Source of the DNA: SIG480 sp045595365
GTDB lineage: Bacteria > Bacillota > Clostridia > Oscillospirales > JAAYXM01
Direction: 5' to 3'
Length of the DNA stretch: 64,000 bases
Assembly: GCA_045595365.1 (NCBI GenBank)
Contig: JAZOAI010000026.1
Location: forward strand, 1 to 64,000
Below the pieces are notes generated by a model. That model was not told the DNA's origin. It ran no database searches and saw only the letters and a list, made by a program, of their open reading frames with translations. Numbering within the stretch: position 1 is the first letter of the stretch; each line of letters opens with the position of its first letter. The translations under genes and the position numbers were made by a program. Below are positions 35,205 through 44,021 of this stretch, piece by piece.

Positions 35205-35528
35205 ATGAAACTTTTACGTCACGAATATATTCTCGGTATCATTACTTTGATTTTCCTTTTGTTCATTTTCTTCCTTCCTGCCGGAACCCAAAATGAAAAC
35301 ACCGTTGCAGTCGGATCAGACAAAAGTGCTGTTCCGTATCTTATTGACATAAACGCCGCGGATGCAACAGAGCTTGCCCTTCTCGACGGGATAGGCCCGA
35401 AGCTTGCGGAGCGGATTATTGCTTACAGAACTGAACACGGAGGCTTTGAGTCTATATCTGAATTATGCGAGGTTCCCGGAATCGGAACCTCGGTGCTTGA
35501 AGATATATCGGATTACATCAAAGCCTAG
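35205..35528 (+). CDS. ComEA-like helix-hairpin-helix membrane protein
   Basis: A 107-residue protein with one N-terminal membrane helix (10-26) and a C-terminal ComEA-type double helix-hairpin-helix: DINAADATELALLDGIGPKLAERIIAYR and later LCEVPGIGTSVLEDISDYI. ComEA binds incoming DNA at the surface for competence. The SLBB linker of full ComEA is missing, so a generic DNA-binding role is possible. Lies 28 bases before the response regulator gene, likely in the same transcript. Confidence 0.8.
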   Translation: MKLLRHEYILGIITLIFLLFIFFLPAGTQNENTVAVGSDKSAVPYLIDINAADATELALLDGIGPKLAERIIAYRTEHGGFESISELCEVPGIGTSVLEDISDYIKA

Positions 35529-35556
35529 ACACATACTTTTTATAGGAGGTTATTTT

Positions 35557-36237
35557 ATGAGAATACTCGTAGTTGACGACGAAAAAATCATCGTCAAGGG
35601 GATTAAATTCAACCTTGAAAACGAGGGTTATGAAGTTGAGACTGCTCATAATGGTGAAGATGCTCTTGAAATTGTCAAGAGTGTGCATCTTGACCTTATT
35701 ATACTTGACCTTATGATGCCAAAGCTTGACGGACTTGAAACCTGCAGACGGATACGCGAGTTTTCAACGGTTCCAATAATAATGCTCACAGCAAAGAGTG
35801 AAGATACGGACAAGCTCCTCGGATTTGAATACGGCGCTGATGATTATCTCACAAAGCCGTTTAATATTCTTGAGCTTAAGTCGCGCGTCCGCGCAATTTT
35901 GAGACGCGCAGGCTCAGCTTCCTCAAAATTCAAAAGCACAAGGCTTATTTCAGATTCTCTCATTCTTGATACAGACCAGAGAAACGCATATATTGACGGA
36001 AATCCCATTGCCCTTACCGCAAAGGAGTTTGACCTTGTTGAGCTTATGATGAGAAACCCGGGCAGAGTTTACAGCCGCGACAATCTCCTCAACATAGTCT
36101 GGGGATATGAATATCCGGGAGATATGAGAACCGTCGACGTGCATATACGGCGCCTTCGCGAAAAGCTCGAGGCAAACCCGGCAAAGCCGGAATATATTCT
36201 CACTAAATGGGGAGTTGGGTACTATTTTAAAGCGTAG
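35557..36237 (+). CDS. OmpR/PhoB-family response regulator
   Basis: A 226-residue regulator. The receiver domain has the acidic pair Asp8-Asp9, phospho-acceptor Asp51 in IILDLMMPKLDG, and the conserved LTKPF lysine near residue 101; the C-terminal winged helix shows LTAKEFDLVELMMRNPGRVYSRDNLL and TVDVHIRRLREKLE. The ATG at 35557 follows AGGAGG; it is the partner of the overlapping kinase. Target genes may include the adjacent envelope genes, which is inference. Confidence 0.96.
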   Translation: MRILVVDDEKIIVKGIKFNLENEGYEVETAHNGEDALEIVKSVHLDLIILDLMMPKLDGLETCRRIREFSTVPIIMLTAKSEDTDKLLGFEYGADDYLTKPFNILELKSRVRAILRRAGSASSKFKSTRLISDSLILDTDQRNAYIDGNPIALTAKEFDLVELMMRNPGRVYSRDNLLNIVWGYEYPGDMRTVDVHIRRLREKLEANPAKPEYILTKWGVGYYFKA

Positions 36238-37654
36238 CTTTATTAAAAAAAAGCTTTTTGACAGTATGTCGGTCCGAATCTTTATTCTTTGTTCGCTTTT
36301 CGCGGCGATAGCTGTGCTTATATATGCCTCCACTGCATATTGGGGGCTTCGTTCCGCGACTGTTTCGCAAAAGGAGTTTGAACTTTTTTCAGCGGCGTCC
36401 GACTTTTCGGCGTCGCTTTCGCCTTATGGAAATTCTCCACCTTCCATGAGCTGTGTTTCTCCCTACATCAAGAGGAGACTTCTCATCACAGATGAAAATT
36501 TCAGAATAACATATGACAGTTCTGATATTGACAACCTCACGGGTAAGATTTTCTTTCATTCGGCAACCTCATCCTCGCTTCGCGGAGAAACTTTTTTCGA
36601 GTGTTCTTTTCTCCCTGACTCAGTCGAAAGCCGTGTTTCCGTTCCGATTGTAAATGGCGCCGCCACTTTGGGTTGTCTCATTCTCCTGGAGAGTGACTCC
36701 TCTCTGCACTATATTTTTGATGCGCTCGGCATTACCTTCTTCATATCTTCCCTCGCAGTTCTATTTCTCTTTTTTGCACTTTGGATGCTTGTGTCCAATC
36801 TTTTAAATAAAAGAATATCGCATCTTTTGTCTGCGATAAAAAAATCGAGAACAGAGTTCTTAGCTAAAAAAATCCCGGTAACTTCACACGACGAAATTAC
36901 TCCCGTTATTGAAGAATTCAATCACATATATGAACAGCTCAACTACACTCAGCAAATGCGGCAGGCTTTCGTTTCCGATGCATCCCACGAGCTCAGAACC
37001 CCGCTTGCAGCAATACGGCTTCTGTGTGAATCCATAACGGGAACTTCCAATATCGACACCGAAACAACGCGTGAGTTTATGGGAGATATTATTCTGGAAG
37101 TTGACCGTATGTCGCACACCGCAGAAAAGCTTCTCGTTCTCTCTCGTCTTGACAATTCCTCGGTGCCGACGCTTGCCCCGGTCCCTATGACGGAGATAGT
37201 GAAGAAAACGCTCAGCGCACTTTCGCCTATTGCTGAGGATAAGAACATAACGATTGAAGCCTATCTTGAAGAAAGCTGCACTATCCTCGCCGAAATGGAG
37301 GGCACCAATCAGATTGTGAGCAACCTGATTGATAATGCGATAAAATATAACAGCATCGGCGGAACGCTCAGAGTTTACCTTTATTCCAAGAACGACTCGT
37401 GCATTTTTATTACCGACGATACAGGAATCGGGATAGCCCCGGAATACCGCGAACAGGTTTTTGAACGCTTTTACCGCGTTGACAAGTCCCGAAAGCATGA
37501 CGGACGCGGTGGGAGCGGACTTGGCCTTGCAATCGTAAAGCGAAACATTGATGCCTTCGGCGGTCACATTGAAATTTCGGATTCCGTTTTCGGCGGTGCG
37601 CGGTTCACCGTGACTTTGCCGAAACTTATAACCGAGGAGAGTGAAGAACAGTGA
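36215..37654 (+). CDS. Sensor histidine kinase (membrane)
   Basis: A 479-residue kinase with two membrane helices (about 20-42 and 168-194) enclosing an extracytoplasmic sensor region, a HAMP-like linker, HisKA with phospho-acceptor His258 in SHELRTP, and a catalytic domain with NLIDNAIKYN, DDTGIGI and GRGGSGLGLAIVK. The start is uncertain: the TTG at 36215 overlaps the regulator gene by 23 bases and touches a GGGGAG site, while the ATG at 36266 lacks a clear ribosome site. Its stop overlaps the GerMN gene start. Confidence 0.93.
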   Translation: MGTILKRSFIKKKLFDSMSVRIFILCSLFAAIAVLIYASTAYWGLRSATVSQKEFELFSAASDFSASLSPYGNSPPSMSCVSPYIKRRLLITDENFRITYDSSDIDNLTGKIFFHSATSSSLRGETFFECSFLPDSVESRVSVPIVNGAATLGCLILLESDSSLHYIFDALGITFFISSLAVLFLFFALWMLVSNLLNKRISHLLSAIKKSRTEFLAKKIPVTSHDEITPVIEEFNHIYEQLNYTQQMRQAFVSDASHELRTPLAAIRLLCESITGTSNIDTETTREFMGDIILEVDRMSHTAEKLLVLSRLDNSSVPTLAPVPMTEIVKKTLSALSPIAEDKNITIEAYLEESCTILAEMEGTNQIVSNLIDNAIKYNSIGGTLRVYLYSKNDSCIFITDDTGIGIAPEYREQVFERFYRVDKSRKHDGRGGSGLGLAIVKRNIDAFGGHIEISDSVFGGARFTVTLPKLITEESEEQ

Positions 37655-38529
37655 AAAGGTTTTTACTTCTTTTCCTTGCGGTAGCCTTTCTTTCTGGCTG
37701 TTCAAGCGCGAACCGCACAGCCGTGCTATCCGGCAAGGTGTATTACTTTACTTCAAACTCAGCACAAGAGCTTACTCCGATTGACGCTTCACTTGAAACT
37801 TCGGATATTGAAGTTGCTGCAAACGAGCTTTTTCAGCGTCTTTATTCTCCCCCCGGAAAAAGCCTCACTTCTCCCCTGCCACACCGCATAAAGCTCATTG
37901 ACCTCTCAGTTGTGGAAAACGAATGTAAGATTCTTCTTTCATCTGCATACCGAAATCTTTCCGTTTTTGAAGCAACCGCACTTAATGGCGCACTCGTCAA
38001 AACAATGTGCAGCCTTCCCGGCATCGAAAGGCTCTCAATCGCCTGCGAGGATGTATCTCAGGTTTTTGACAGCAAAGAATTTCTCACTGAAATTCCGAGA
38101 ACGTATTATGAATCGCATACGCTAAACCTTTATTACACCCAAAATGCCTATACTGGCGTTGTAAAGGAAACGGCAACCATTTCCCTCTCCCCTGATGAAA
38201 CTCTCGAAAAATCAGTTGTTCTGCTTCTCAAAAATCCTTCTTCAGTTTCTTCAGAAACACCTTTCCCGGAAGGAACAAAAATTAACGATGTTTACATTAG
38301 TGAGGGTATTTGTGTGGTGGACGTTTCAAAGGAATTTGTTTCAAATGCTGTTCACAAAAAAAAGCAGGAAACTGCAATCCTTTTCTCAATTGTAAACACG
38401 CTTACAGAACTCCCGAAAATTGACAGCGTCAAATTTCTTATTGATGGAAATGCTGCTTACGGGTATACTTATTATAATATTTCAAATCCGCTCACAAATT
38501 CTGATGAACTTTTTGACATCAATAACTAA
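37651..38529 (+). CDS. GerMN-domain lipoprotein
   Basis: A 292-residue exported lipoprotein with lipobox LSGC (Cys17), followed by two GerMN (sporulation/spore germination-type) modules at roughly 30-135 and 150-285. GTG start overlaps the kinase stop in the GTGA manner, so translation is coupled. In actinobacteria the MtrA-MtrB kinase operon ends with LpqB, also a GerMN lipoprotein that tunes its kinase; the same layout here suggests a kinase accessory. That role is an analogy, not shown by the sequence. Confidence 0.85.
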   Translation: MKRFLLLFLAVAFLSGCSSANRTAVLSGKVYYFTSNSAQELTPIDASLETSDIEVAANELFQRLYSPPGKSLTSPLPHRIKLIDLSVVENECKILLSSAYRNLSVFEATALNGALVKTMCSLPGIERLSIACEDVSQVFDSKEFLTEIPRTYYESHTLNLYYTQNAYTGVVKETATISLSPDETLEKSVVLLLKNPSSVSSETPFPEGTKINDVYISEGICVVDVSKEFVSNAVHKKKQETAILFSIVNTLTELPKIDSVKFLIDGNAAYGYTYYNISNPLTNSDELFDINN

Positions 38530-38544
38530 ACGGATGCTTCTGAT

Positions 38545-38739
38545 GTGGATAATTTGAAATTTGACACCTTGTCGGTGCATGGCGAGTATTCTCCCGAACC
38601 GGCAACACACTCACAGCTCTCAGAAGAGCAGCTTCTCGCTGCAGAATTAACTGCATCAACGATTCGTCTCTCTATCGGAATCGAGGACATTTCTGAAATT
38701 CTCGGCGATATTTCCCAGGAGCTTGATGCCTGCAAATAA
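38545..38739 (+). pseudogene. metY remnant: internally deleted O-acetylhomoserine sulfhydrylase
   Basis: A 64-codon frame whose first 16 coding residues (FDTLSVHGEYSPEPAT) match the N-terminus of Cys/Met-metabolism PLP enzymes of the MetY type, and whose remainder (THSQLSEEQLLAA, then IRLSIGIEDISEILGDI) matches their extreme C-terminus. About 360 residues, including the PLP lysine, are missing, while the frame is kept. It opens with GTG at 38545 without a good ribosome site and ends before a strong terminator. I read it as an in-frame deletion scar; expression as a micro-protein cannot be excluded. Confidence 0.8.
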
Positions 38740-38743
38740 ATTT

Positions 38744-38779
38744 AAGGCAGAAACGAAATTAATCGTTTCTGCCTTTTTT
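38744..38779 (+). terminator. Terminator behind the metY remnant
   Basis: A 13-bp perfect stem, AAGGCAGAAACGA / TCGTTTCTGCCTT, followed by TTTTT. Probably the original metY terminator now serving the two-component operon. Confidence 0.92.
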
Positions 38780-38821
38780 CGCACAACAAAGGGTTTGTAG
38801 CAAAACAGCCCCTTTGAATTC

Positions 38822-39976
38822 TTAAATCATTGTAAGAAGAACATCTATCATTTTGCTTGTTTCGGCACGAGTTGCATAAGCGCGCGGGTCAAAAAATTTA
38901 GCTCCGTGATTATTGTGCTTACCGGAAATGATTCCGGCACGTTGCATAGTCTCTACGCTTGCCTTTGCATACTCCGAAATCTCGAAACTATCGCCGAATT
39001 CTATTTTTTCAACACTGTCAGGGAGAGTCTTTTTCACAATTTTTGCGACATAGTTTGAAATCATAACTGCCATATCCTGACGCGTTATAAAGCTTTCCGG
39101 ACTGAATCGGCCGTTTTCTGTTCCGCTTGCGACACCAGTCGAATATGCCCACGAGACCGCTTCTGCATACCAGGCATCTGAAGACACATCGCCAAACACT
39201 GCTGAAATATTAAAATCCTTGTATATGTTCTCACCTGCAAGGTTGAGAAGAATCGTAACGAACTGTGCGCGGGTTATATTTGACTGCGGTGCAAAATACG
39301 GCTCGCCATTCCGGTTCTTCCCCATACCCGAAATCACGTTCTTCTCAGCAAGAGACATAACATGCGGATAAAACCAATCGTCCTCTTTTACGTCTGAAAA
39401 CTCATTGGCAACCGGAGTTTTCTCCACTATCTCTGCCCATTTCGCATAAATGAATGTCGATGTGGTGATGGGGGTTGAGAAATCAAACGGAAGGGTACCA
39501 AAAGCATCCGCATACCAGCCGTCAAATACAAAGCCTTGCTTTGTCGGAACTGTCTGAGGCTCCGGAACACACTCACCGACCACAACATCGATGTCGTCAA
39601 AAGCAGAGCCCCCCATTGTATCAAAGGTTACGTTGACGGTGTTTTTTGCAGCATCCTGAACTATAGCGAAAACTGCAGAAATCTTAACATCCTTTTCAGG
39701 CATTACAAAACTCAAAATTTCCGCTGTGGGGTTTTGAATTACGACATCGTCAGATGCCCAGTAATAAAACGTATATCCCTCATACGGAAAAGCTCGCATA
39801 AGAACGGTTTCTCCCGGATAAAATATCGCCTTCTGCCTGATTATGTCACCTCCGCCCTCTGTATATGCATCAGCAAAATACATCGCCGCTGCCGCATTTG
39901 CAAGTGGTGCAGCACAGCAGACAACAAGCATCAGAACGAGCGTCACAGACACGATTTTTTTCAATAATTTAAACAT
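38822..39976 (-). CDS. Secreted SLH protein with InlB-type B-repeat
   Basis: A 384-residue surface protein. Signal peptide about 1-28. Residues 36-104 resemble a bacterial repeat of the GETVLMRAFPYEGYTFYYW type, and 112-180 form a Listeria-Bacteroides (InlB B) repeat with VTFDTMGGSAFDDIDVVVGE and GFVFDGWYAD. Three S-layer homology modules fill 192-384 (FSDVKEDDWFYPHVMSLAEKNVI, ITRAQFVTILLNLAG, ITRQDMAVMISNY, ATRAETSKMIDVLL), anchoring it to wall polysaccharide. Divergent from the large SLH protein at 40.2 kb. Confidence 0.9.
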   Translation of the reverse strand: MFKLLKKIVSVTLVLMLVVCCAAPLANAAAAMYFADAYTEGGGDIIRQKAIFYPGETVLMRAFPYEGYTFYYWASDDVVIQNPTAEILSFVMPEKDVKISAVFAIVQDAAKNTVNVTFDTMGGSAFDDIDVVVGECVPEPQTVPTKQGFVFDGWYADAFGTLPFDFSTPITTSTFIYAKWAEIVEKTPVANEFSDVKEDDWFYPHVMSLAEKNVISGMGKNRNGEPYFAPQSNITRAQFVTILLNLAGENIYKDFNISAVFGDVSSDAWYAEAVSWAYSTGVASGTENGRFSPESFITRQDMAVMISNYVAKIVKKTLPDSVEKIEFGDSFEISEYAKASVETMQRAGIISGKHNNHGAKFFDPRAYATRAETSKMIDVLLTMI

Positions 39977-40018
39977 AATTTTAATATTTTCTCCTTCCTT
40001 CTTTTTCTTTCTGAGTTA

Positions 40019-40047
40019 ATTATAGCTTCTTTTTTCACCTTAGTCAA
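40019..40047 (-). promoter_or_regulatory. Promoter of the 384-residue SLH protein
   Basis: On the minus strand TTGACT (40042-40047), 17 bases, TATAAT (40019-40024). It is divergent from a promoter with the same TTGACT box at 40088. Confidence 0.7.
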
Positions 40048-40087
40048 TAAACGTTTTTCTTTTTTTCAAATAAACTCAAACAATAGA

Positions 40088-40116
40088 TTGACTTTTTGCC
40101 AATTTTCGTCTATGAT
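40088..40116 (+). promoter_or_regulatory. Promoter of the large SLH surface protein
   Basis: TTGACT (40088-40093), 17-base spacer, TATGAT (40111-40116); gives a 5' leader of about 120 bases. Confidence 0.7.
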
Positions 40117-40183
40117 ATACATATATAGTATTGTGCAATTTATACATATACCATTTGCAGTTGATTGCACCAAAAATTCGGCA

Positions 40184-40229
40184 CGCCGCCCGCCGTAAGC
40201 GCGGCGCCGCAAAGTTCTCTTTTTTGCGG
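40184..40229 (+). other. Structured GC-rich 5' leader of the large SLH gene
   Basis: Two successive hairpins stand out in an AT-rich region: CGCCGC (40184-40189) with GCGGCG (40201-40206), and CCGCAAA (40207-40213) with TTTGCGG (40223-40229). They end 13 bases before the start codon. They could stabilise the mRNA or form a regulatory leader. No known riboswitch consensus was recognised. Confidence 0.45.
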
Positions 40230-40242
40230 TTGTGGAGTTGTT

Positions 40243-43200
40243 ATGAGAAAGGTAAGAATGTTACTCAAAAAGGCTGTCCGCATCCTTCTTGTTGTCGCGC
40301 TTATTCTCTCTGCCTTGCCTGCAGGAGCTTTTGCTGCAACAAATGATTATTTCGGCCCTACCATTGCCGGAGTTACTCTCAACAAACAACGGACTGTTGC
40401 TACAATCAATTTCAGTGAACCTGTTGAAGCTGCTACAACGAACTTCAAAAACAAAATTAAGCTCAGCCAGGAGGGTGCCCCACTTCAGAATCTTTCCTTT
40501 AAAGATGTTAAGGTTTCGGGCTCCCAGATGATTATAACATTAAATTCTCAGCTCAATAAGTCCGATAACTTTTTTGAAATCGCAGAGAACACTCTCCTCA
40601 ACCAGACTATTGCAATCCAATCTAATCTTTTTGATGCGCGAGGCCCAGCCTTTGCCGACAAAAACTCTGTCATCGTCAATTCAGCTGAAAAGACCGTAAC
40701 CTTAAAGTTTAAAACCCCAATCAAGGGCTATCCTAATGACGATTCTCTTAAAAATGAATATATTTCTCTCGCTCGAAACGGATCCACCTTTGAACCCATA
40801 CACGAAGATAATATTGAAATTAACGGTTCCGAAGGAGAAATTGTAATCACTCTTGATGAATGGCTCACAGGAACGAGGTCAAAATTCAAAATTGCCGCCG
40901 GTAAGCTTGTTAATTCGGACAATGGTTGCATTAATATTGATGATTTGATAACTGCCGCAATCAATATTTCTTCTTCCTCTTCTTCGGATACCACAATAAT
41001 TACCGCCCCACCCGAAATTGATTATGCAACCATCAGCAGCGACCTCAAAACTGTCACTATTTATTTTACAGAAAAAATCAAAAATGCTTATGCAACGGGG
41101 GTTTCTTCTTCTGTTGCCGCAAACTTCCTCAAATCACATGTCTGGATAAGCCGTAAGAGCAAAACGAATTACGAGACCTTGAGCGGTTCAGACACAATTT
41201 CCGTCTCTTCCAATTATGTTAAGATTGTTTTCAGTGAACCGCTTACAGCAACACGAAACTATATAAAGATTGATGCTAACTCTCTTACAGATTATAACGG
41301 AAATCCGATTAATGTGGAATTGGTTACCGATAGCATATCCGGTTCCGCCTCCTCTACTTCAGCTCCGGAATATGCAAGCGCCTCTCTCTCCGGAAACAAT
41401 AAAATTCTTGTCTATTTTTCAATTCCTGTAATTAAAAATGCTTCTCTCTCGATGAGTGAGCTTCGTTCTTCAATATTTGTTTCACGAAATGGCAGTACGT
41501 TCAATGCACTTACCACCTCTGATGCAATCTCCGTATCCGGAAACACATTGACAGTAACTCTTTCCTCACCTCTTTCCGGAAAGAATAACAGATTGAAAAT
41601 TCTTGCAAATGCCATTACCTCAAAGACAGGCATTCCTCTTAACAACACTGTGACAACTTCTTATCTGACTTATTCAGGAAGTGACTACACTTACGATAGC
41701 GAACCCGTATACTCTTATACGCTTTACGATGAAGACGCTCAGCGCATAAGAGTTTATTTTGAAAATGACATTGCAGCAACTTCATCCTCATATCTCATCA
41801 GCAATGTTTTGATTTCAAGAAACGGTTCATCGTTTAAATCACTTTCATCAAGCGATGTTGTCACAATTTCCCCGCGAAATGCTATTGCAATTCTTCTCTC
41901 AGAACCTCTTACAGGAAGCAAAAACGCTGTAAGAATTGTTGGAAACACTCTTAAAGACTACGATACCGGATATGTTCTCAATGACACAATTACAACCGAC
42001 TACATCAATGTTGGAGCTTCTTCTGATAACGACACTCCTTCCTCATCGGGAACCTCAACATATACAGGAGATATAGAAGCTTCAATTTCCGAGGATTTCT
42101 ATACGGTATCTTTGAAATTCAACGAGCCGCTGTATAACAATTTTGATTCTTTGGATGAACTCAAGTCGAAGATTCAGATTTCAAGAAACGGAACCTTCCG
42201 TTCCTTGACCGGCGATGATTACATAAGAATCAATGATGCTGAAAACGAGCTACTTATCGTTCTTGCAAATCCTGCAGATGAGTATTTTTCACAGATAAAA
42301 ATTCTTTCAAAATCCCTGAGAAACGCTTCCGGAGAAGCAATCTCAAGTGTTATGACCACTCTTCCCTTCGGCGAGGCTGATGGCGTTGCACGCGCATATA
42401 TTGATGATTCAGCTCTCAAAGCTACAATTTCAACTCAGGAAACTGCAGATTCGATAATCGCAACCTTCGCTGATGAAACTGAGATAACTTCTTTGAACAA
42501 AGCCGCCACATTTTTGGTAAAGCTCCCAGAGAAAAAGAATAGTGCTGTTTTAAATATTTCAAAAAACGTTGCTGACTCCGTTAAACGTTATGGCGGAACA
42601 GTTGCACTTTCTTTCGGAAGCTCAACCTATTACTTACCCGCAAGCAACATCCCCACACTTTCTGACGGAGATACGCTTTCGCTTACAATCGACAAAGTGT
42701 CTGACGCGTCAGGAAGCCTTGCATCCTCGTCAGCAAAGGATAATTTCTCGATTCAGTCTCCAGCAGTTAAGCTCAAGACATCCGTTATCTCGGCATCGGG
42801 AGAAAAGAAGGACATAAAGCATTCTGCTTTTGCCGAAAAAAGATTTATGAGCAAGTCGTCGACAAACAATGCTCACTTTACTGCAGTCCGGATTGAAAAC
42901 TCAGGCACGGTTGTTCCCGTTCCGTCAAAGTCAGAAACAAAAGCAGGCGTTGTTTATATAACCGCAAAAACCCTTTCTGACGGAAACTACGCTGCTATAT
43001 CAGCCAGCCACACTTTCTCCAATACTCCAAACTGGGTTGTTACCCCCGCGAACACACTTGGTTCACGCCTTATTCTTTCAAACGCAAGCGGAAGCAACCT
43101 TAACGCAAACCAGGCAATCTCGCGTGCAGAAACGGTAACTATCATGACAAAAACACTTGGAGTTTTCGGAGATGCAAGCGGCGCAAGCCCATTCTTTGAC

Positions 43201-43590
43201 ATGATTTCGACTGATAATTATTTCAACGCTGTTATGTCAGCAGTTTCCCACAAGCTTATTTCAGGATACCCTGACGGAACATTCAAGCCATCCGGAACTC
43301 TTACGCGCGCAGAAGCGATGACAATCGTTGCCCGAGCAATGAGATTTATGACCGGGAAGAACGTTTCAGCTTCATCCGATATGACTATTTCCGAAGCTGA
43401 TTCTATCCTTTCAAAATTCTCAGACAGCGCAAGCGTTGACAACTGGGCTAAGGTCGATATCGCAGAGTGCGTTCAGGCTGGGGTCGTCAACGGTGATAAT
43501 AACGGAAAGCTCAATCCGAAGTCAAACGTTACCCGTGCAGAGCTTATCCAGCTTATGTATAACGTTCTCAGCAAATCCAATATGCTCTGA
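40243..43590 (+). CDS. Large repetitive SLH surface protein (S-layer-like)
   Basis: An 1115-residue exported protein. Signal peptide about 1-31 (LPAGAFA). Residues 35 to about 690 comprise six tandem modules of about 110-120 residues, each with the pattern [IV]SRNGSxFxxL...[SD]xxxIxVS...LSEPLTG...[KR]IxANTL...N...TT, and with Ser/Thr-rich linkers between some. These resemble flagellin-like/Ig-like beta-rich surface repeats. A unique region follows, then three C-terminal SLH modules (about 945-1115) with FDMISTDNYFNAVMSAVSHKLISGYPDG and TRAEAMTIVARAM. The ATG at 40243 follows GTGGAG; the ATG at 40258 is an alternative. Probably an abundant wall-anchored protein. Confidence 0.9.
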   Translation: MRKVRMLLKKAVRILLVVALILSALPAGAFAATNDYFGPTIAGVTLNKQRTVATINFSEPVEAATTNFKNKIKLSQEGAPLQNLSFKDVKVSGSQMIITLNSQLNKSDNFFEIAENTLLNQTIAIQSNLFDARGPAFADKNSVIVNSAEKTVTLKFKTPIKGYPNDDSLKNEYISLARNGSTFEPIHEDNIEINGSEGEIVITLDEWLTGTRSKFKIAAGKLVNSDNGCINIDDLITAAINISSSSSSDTTIITAPPEIDYATISSDLKTVTIYFTEKIKNAYATGVSSSVAANFLKSHVWISRKSKTNYETLSGSDTISVSSNYVKIVFSEPLTATRNYIKIDANSLTDYNGNPINVELVTDSISGSASSTSAPEYASASLSGNNKILVYFSIPVIKNASLSMSELRSSIFVSRNGSTFNALTTSDAISVSGNTLTVTLSSPLSGKNNRLKILANAITSKTGIPLNNTVTTSYLTYSGSDYTYDSEPVYSYTLYDEDAQRIRVYFENDIAATSSSYLISNVLISRNGSSFKSLSSSDVVTISPRNAIAILLSEPLTGSKNAVRIVGNTLKDYDTGYVLNDTITTDYINVGASSDNDTPSSSGTSTYTGDIEASISEDFYTVSLKFNEPLYNNFDSLDELKSKIQISRNGTFRSLTGDDYIRINDAENELLIVLANPADEYFSQIKILSKSLRNASGEAISSVMTTLPFGEADGVARAYIDDSALKATISTQETADSIIATFADETEITSLNKAATFLVKLPEKKNSAVLNISKNVADSVKRYGGTVALSFGSSTYYLPASNIPTLSDGDTLSLTIDKVSDASGSLASSSAKDNFSIQSPAVKLKTSVISASGEKKDIKHSAFAEKRFMSKSSTNNAHFTAVRIENSGTVVPVPSKSETKAGVVYITAKTLSDGNYAAISASHTFSNTPNWVVTPANTLGSRLILSNASGSNLNANQAISRAETVTIMTKTLGVFGDASGASPFFDMISTDNYFNAVMSAVSHKLISGYPDGTFKPSGTLTRAEAMTIVARAMRFMTGKNVSASSDMTISEADSILSKFSDSASVDNWAKVDIAECVQAGVVNGDNNGKLNPKSNVTRAELIQLMYNVLSKSNML

Positions 43591-43596
43591 TAAAAA

Positions 43597-43636
43597 ATCC
43601 TTCCCCTGCGGCAGATATCGCCGCAGGGGATTTATT
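43597..43636 (+). terminator. Terminator of the large SLH gene
   Basis: CCCCTGCGGC (43603-43612) pairs with GCCGCAGGGG (43620-43629), followed by ATTTATTTATTTT. Confidence 0.9.
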
Positions 43637-43649
43637 TATTTTCCTTTAT

Positions 43650-43871
43650 TTATTTTGCAAGATAGTCTTCAATAACATCCTCAAAATGAATTTCGGAAAG
43701 CTTCAGCTCATTACATAGCCTGCAAAGCTCCTCTACCCTTTGCCTGTTTGTATCTATGTCCGAAATCCTTTTGTGAATACTGCCATCAGCATTGCAAAGT
43801 TCAATTCCGTAGGTTTTATATTCCCCTATATCAATGTCAAATAGTCTTTCTTCAACAAGGCAGTATCTCAT
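43650..43871 (-). CDS. Small conserved clostridial protein (DUF6514-like)
   Basis: A 73-residue protein starting MRYCLVEERLFDIDIGEYKTYGI, which resembles the small DUF6514 family common in Clostridia; function unknown. The middle shows HKRISDIDTNRQRVEELCRLCNELKLS and an acidic end FEDVIEDYLAK. I place the start at the ATG at 43871, 7 bases after GGGGGA. It is divergent from the double-HTH regulator; their promoters share 85 bases with two palindromic sites, so the regulator may control it. Confidence 0.75.
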   Translation of the reverse strand: MRYCLVEERLFDIDIGEYKTYGIELCNADGSIHKRISDIDTNRQRVEELCRLCNELKLSEIHFEDVIEDYLAK

Positions 43872-43892
43872 TACATTATCCCCCGAAGCCAC

Positions 43893-43947
43893 AACTAACT
43901 TAATAAGTTAGTTTAACTATAACACCATTTTATGAACTTGTCAAGTT
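43893..43947. promoter_or_regulatory. Two palindromic operators between the DUF6514-like gene and the XRE regulator
   Basis: Two perfect odd-centred palindromes: AACTAACTTA-A-TAAGTTAGTT (43893-43913) and AACTTG-T-CAAGTT (43935-43947). The second covers the -35 box of the minus-strand promoter, the first lies just past its -10. They share an ACTT/AAGT core, as expected for a dimeric helix-turn-helix repressor; the adjacent XRE protein is the natural candidate. Confidence 0.65.
43916..43944 (-). promoter_or_regulatory. Promoter of the DUF6514-like gene
   Basis: On the minus strand consensus TTGACA (43939-43944), 17 bases, TATAGT (43916-43921). Confidence 0.75.
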
Positions 43948-44021
43948 ATTTTTTCGACAAAATAAAAAAACTTGCAAACTGAAAAGTTATGTGATAATAT
44001 TATAATGAAGTGGGTGATAAT

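Noticed and set aside
36884..37705. A 273-codon open frame on the minus strand
   Set aside because: It is antisense to the histidine kinase and GerMN genes, whose motifs are unmistakable; the frame is a shadow.
40171..40242. A c-di-GMP-I riboswitch upstream of the large SLH gene
   Set aside because: The GCAAAG stretch and hairpins are suggestive, but the conserved GGCAAACC-type core and tetraloop receptor are not visible.
40372..42400. CRISPR or DNA direct-repeat array in the repetitive surface gene
   Set aside because: The repeats are protein modules of about 115 residues with diverged DNA, not short identical repeats with spacers.
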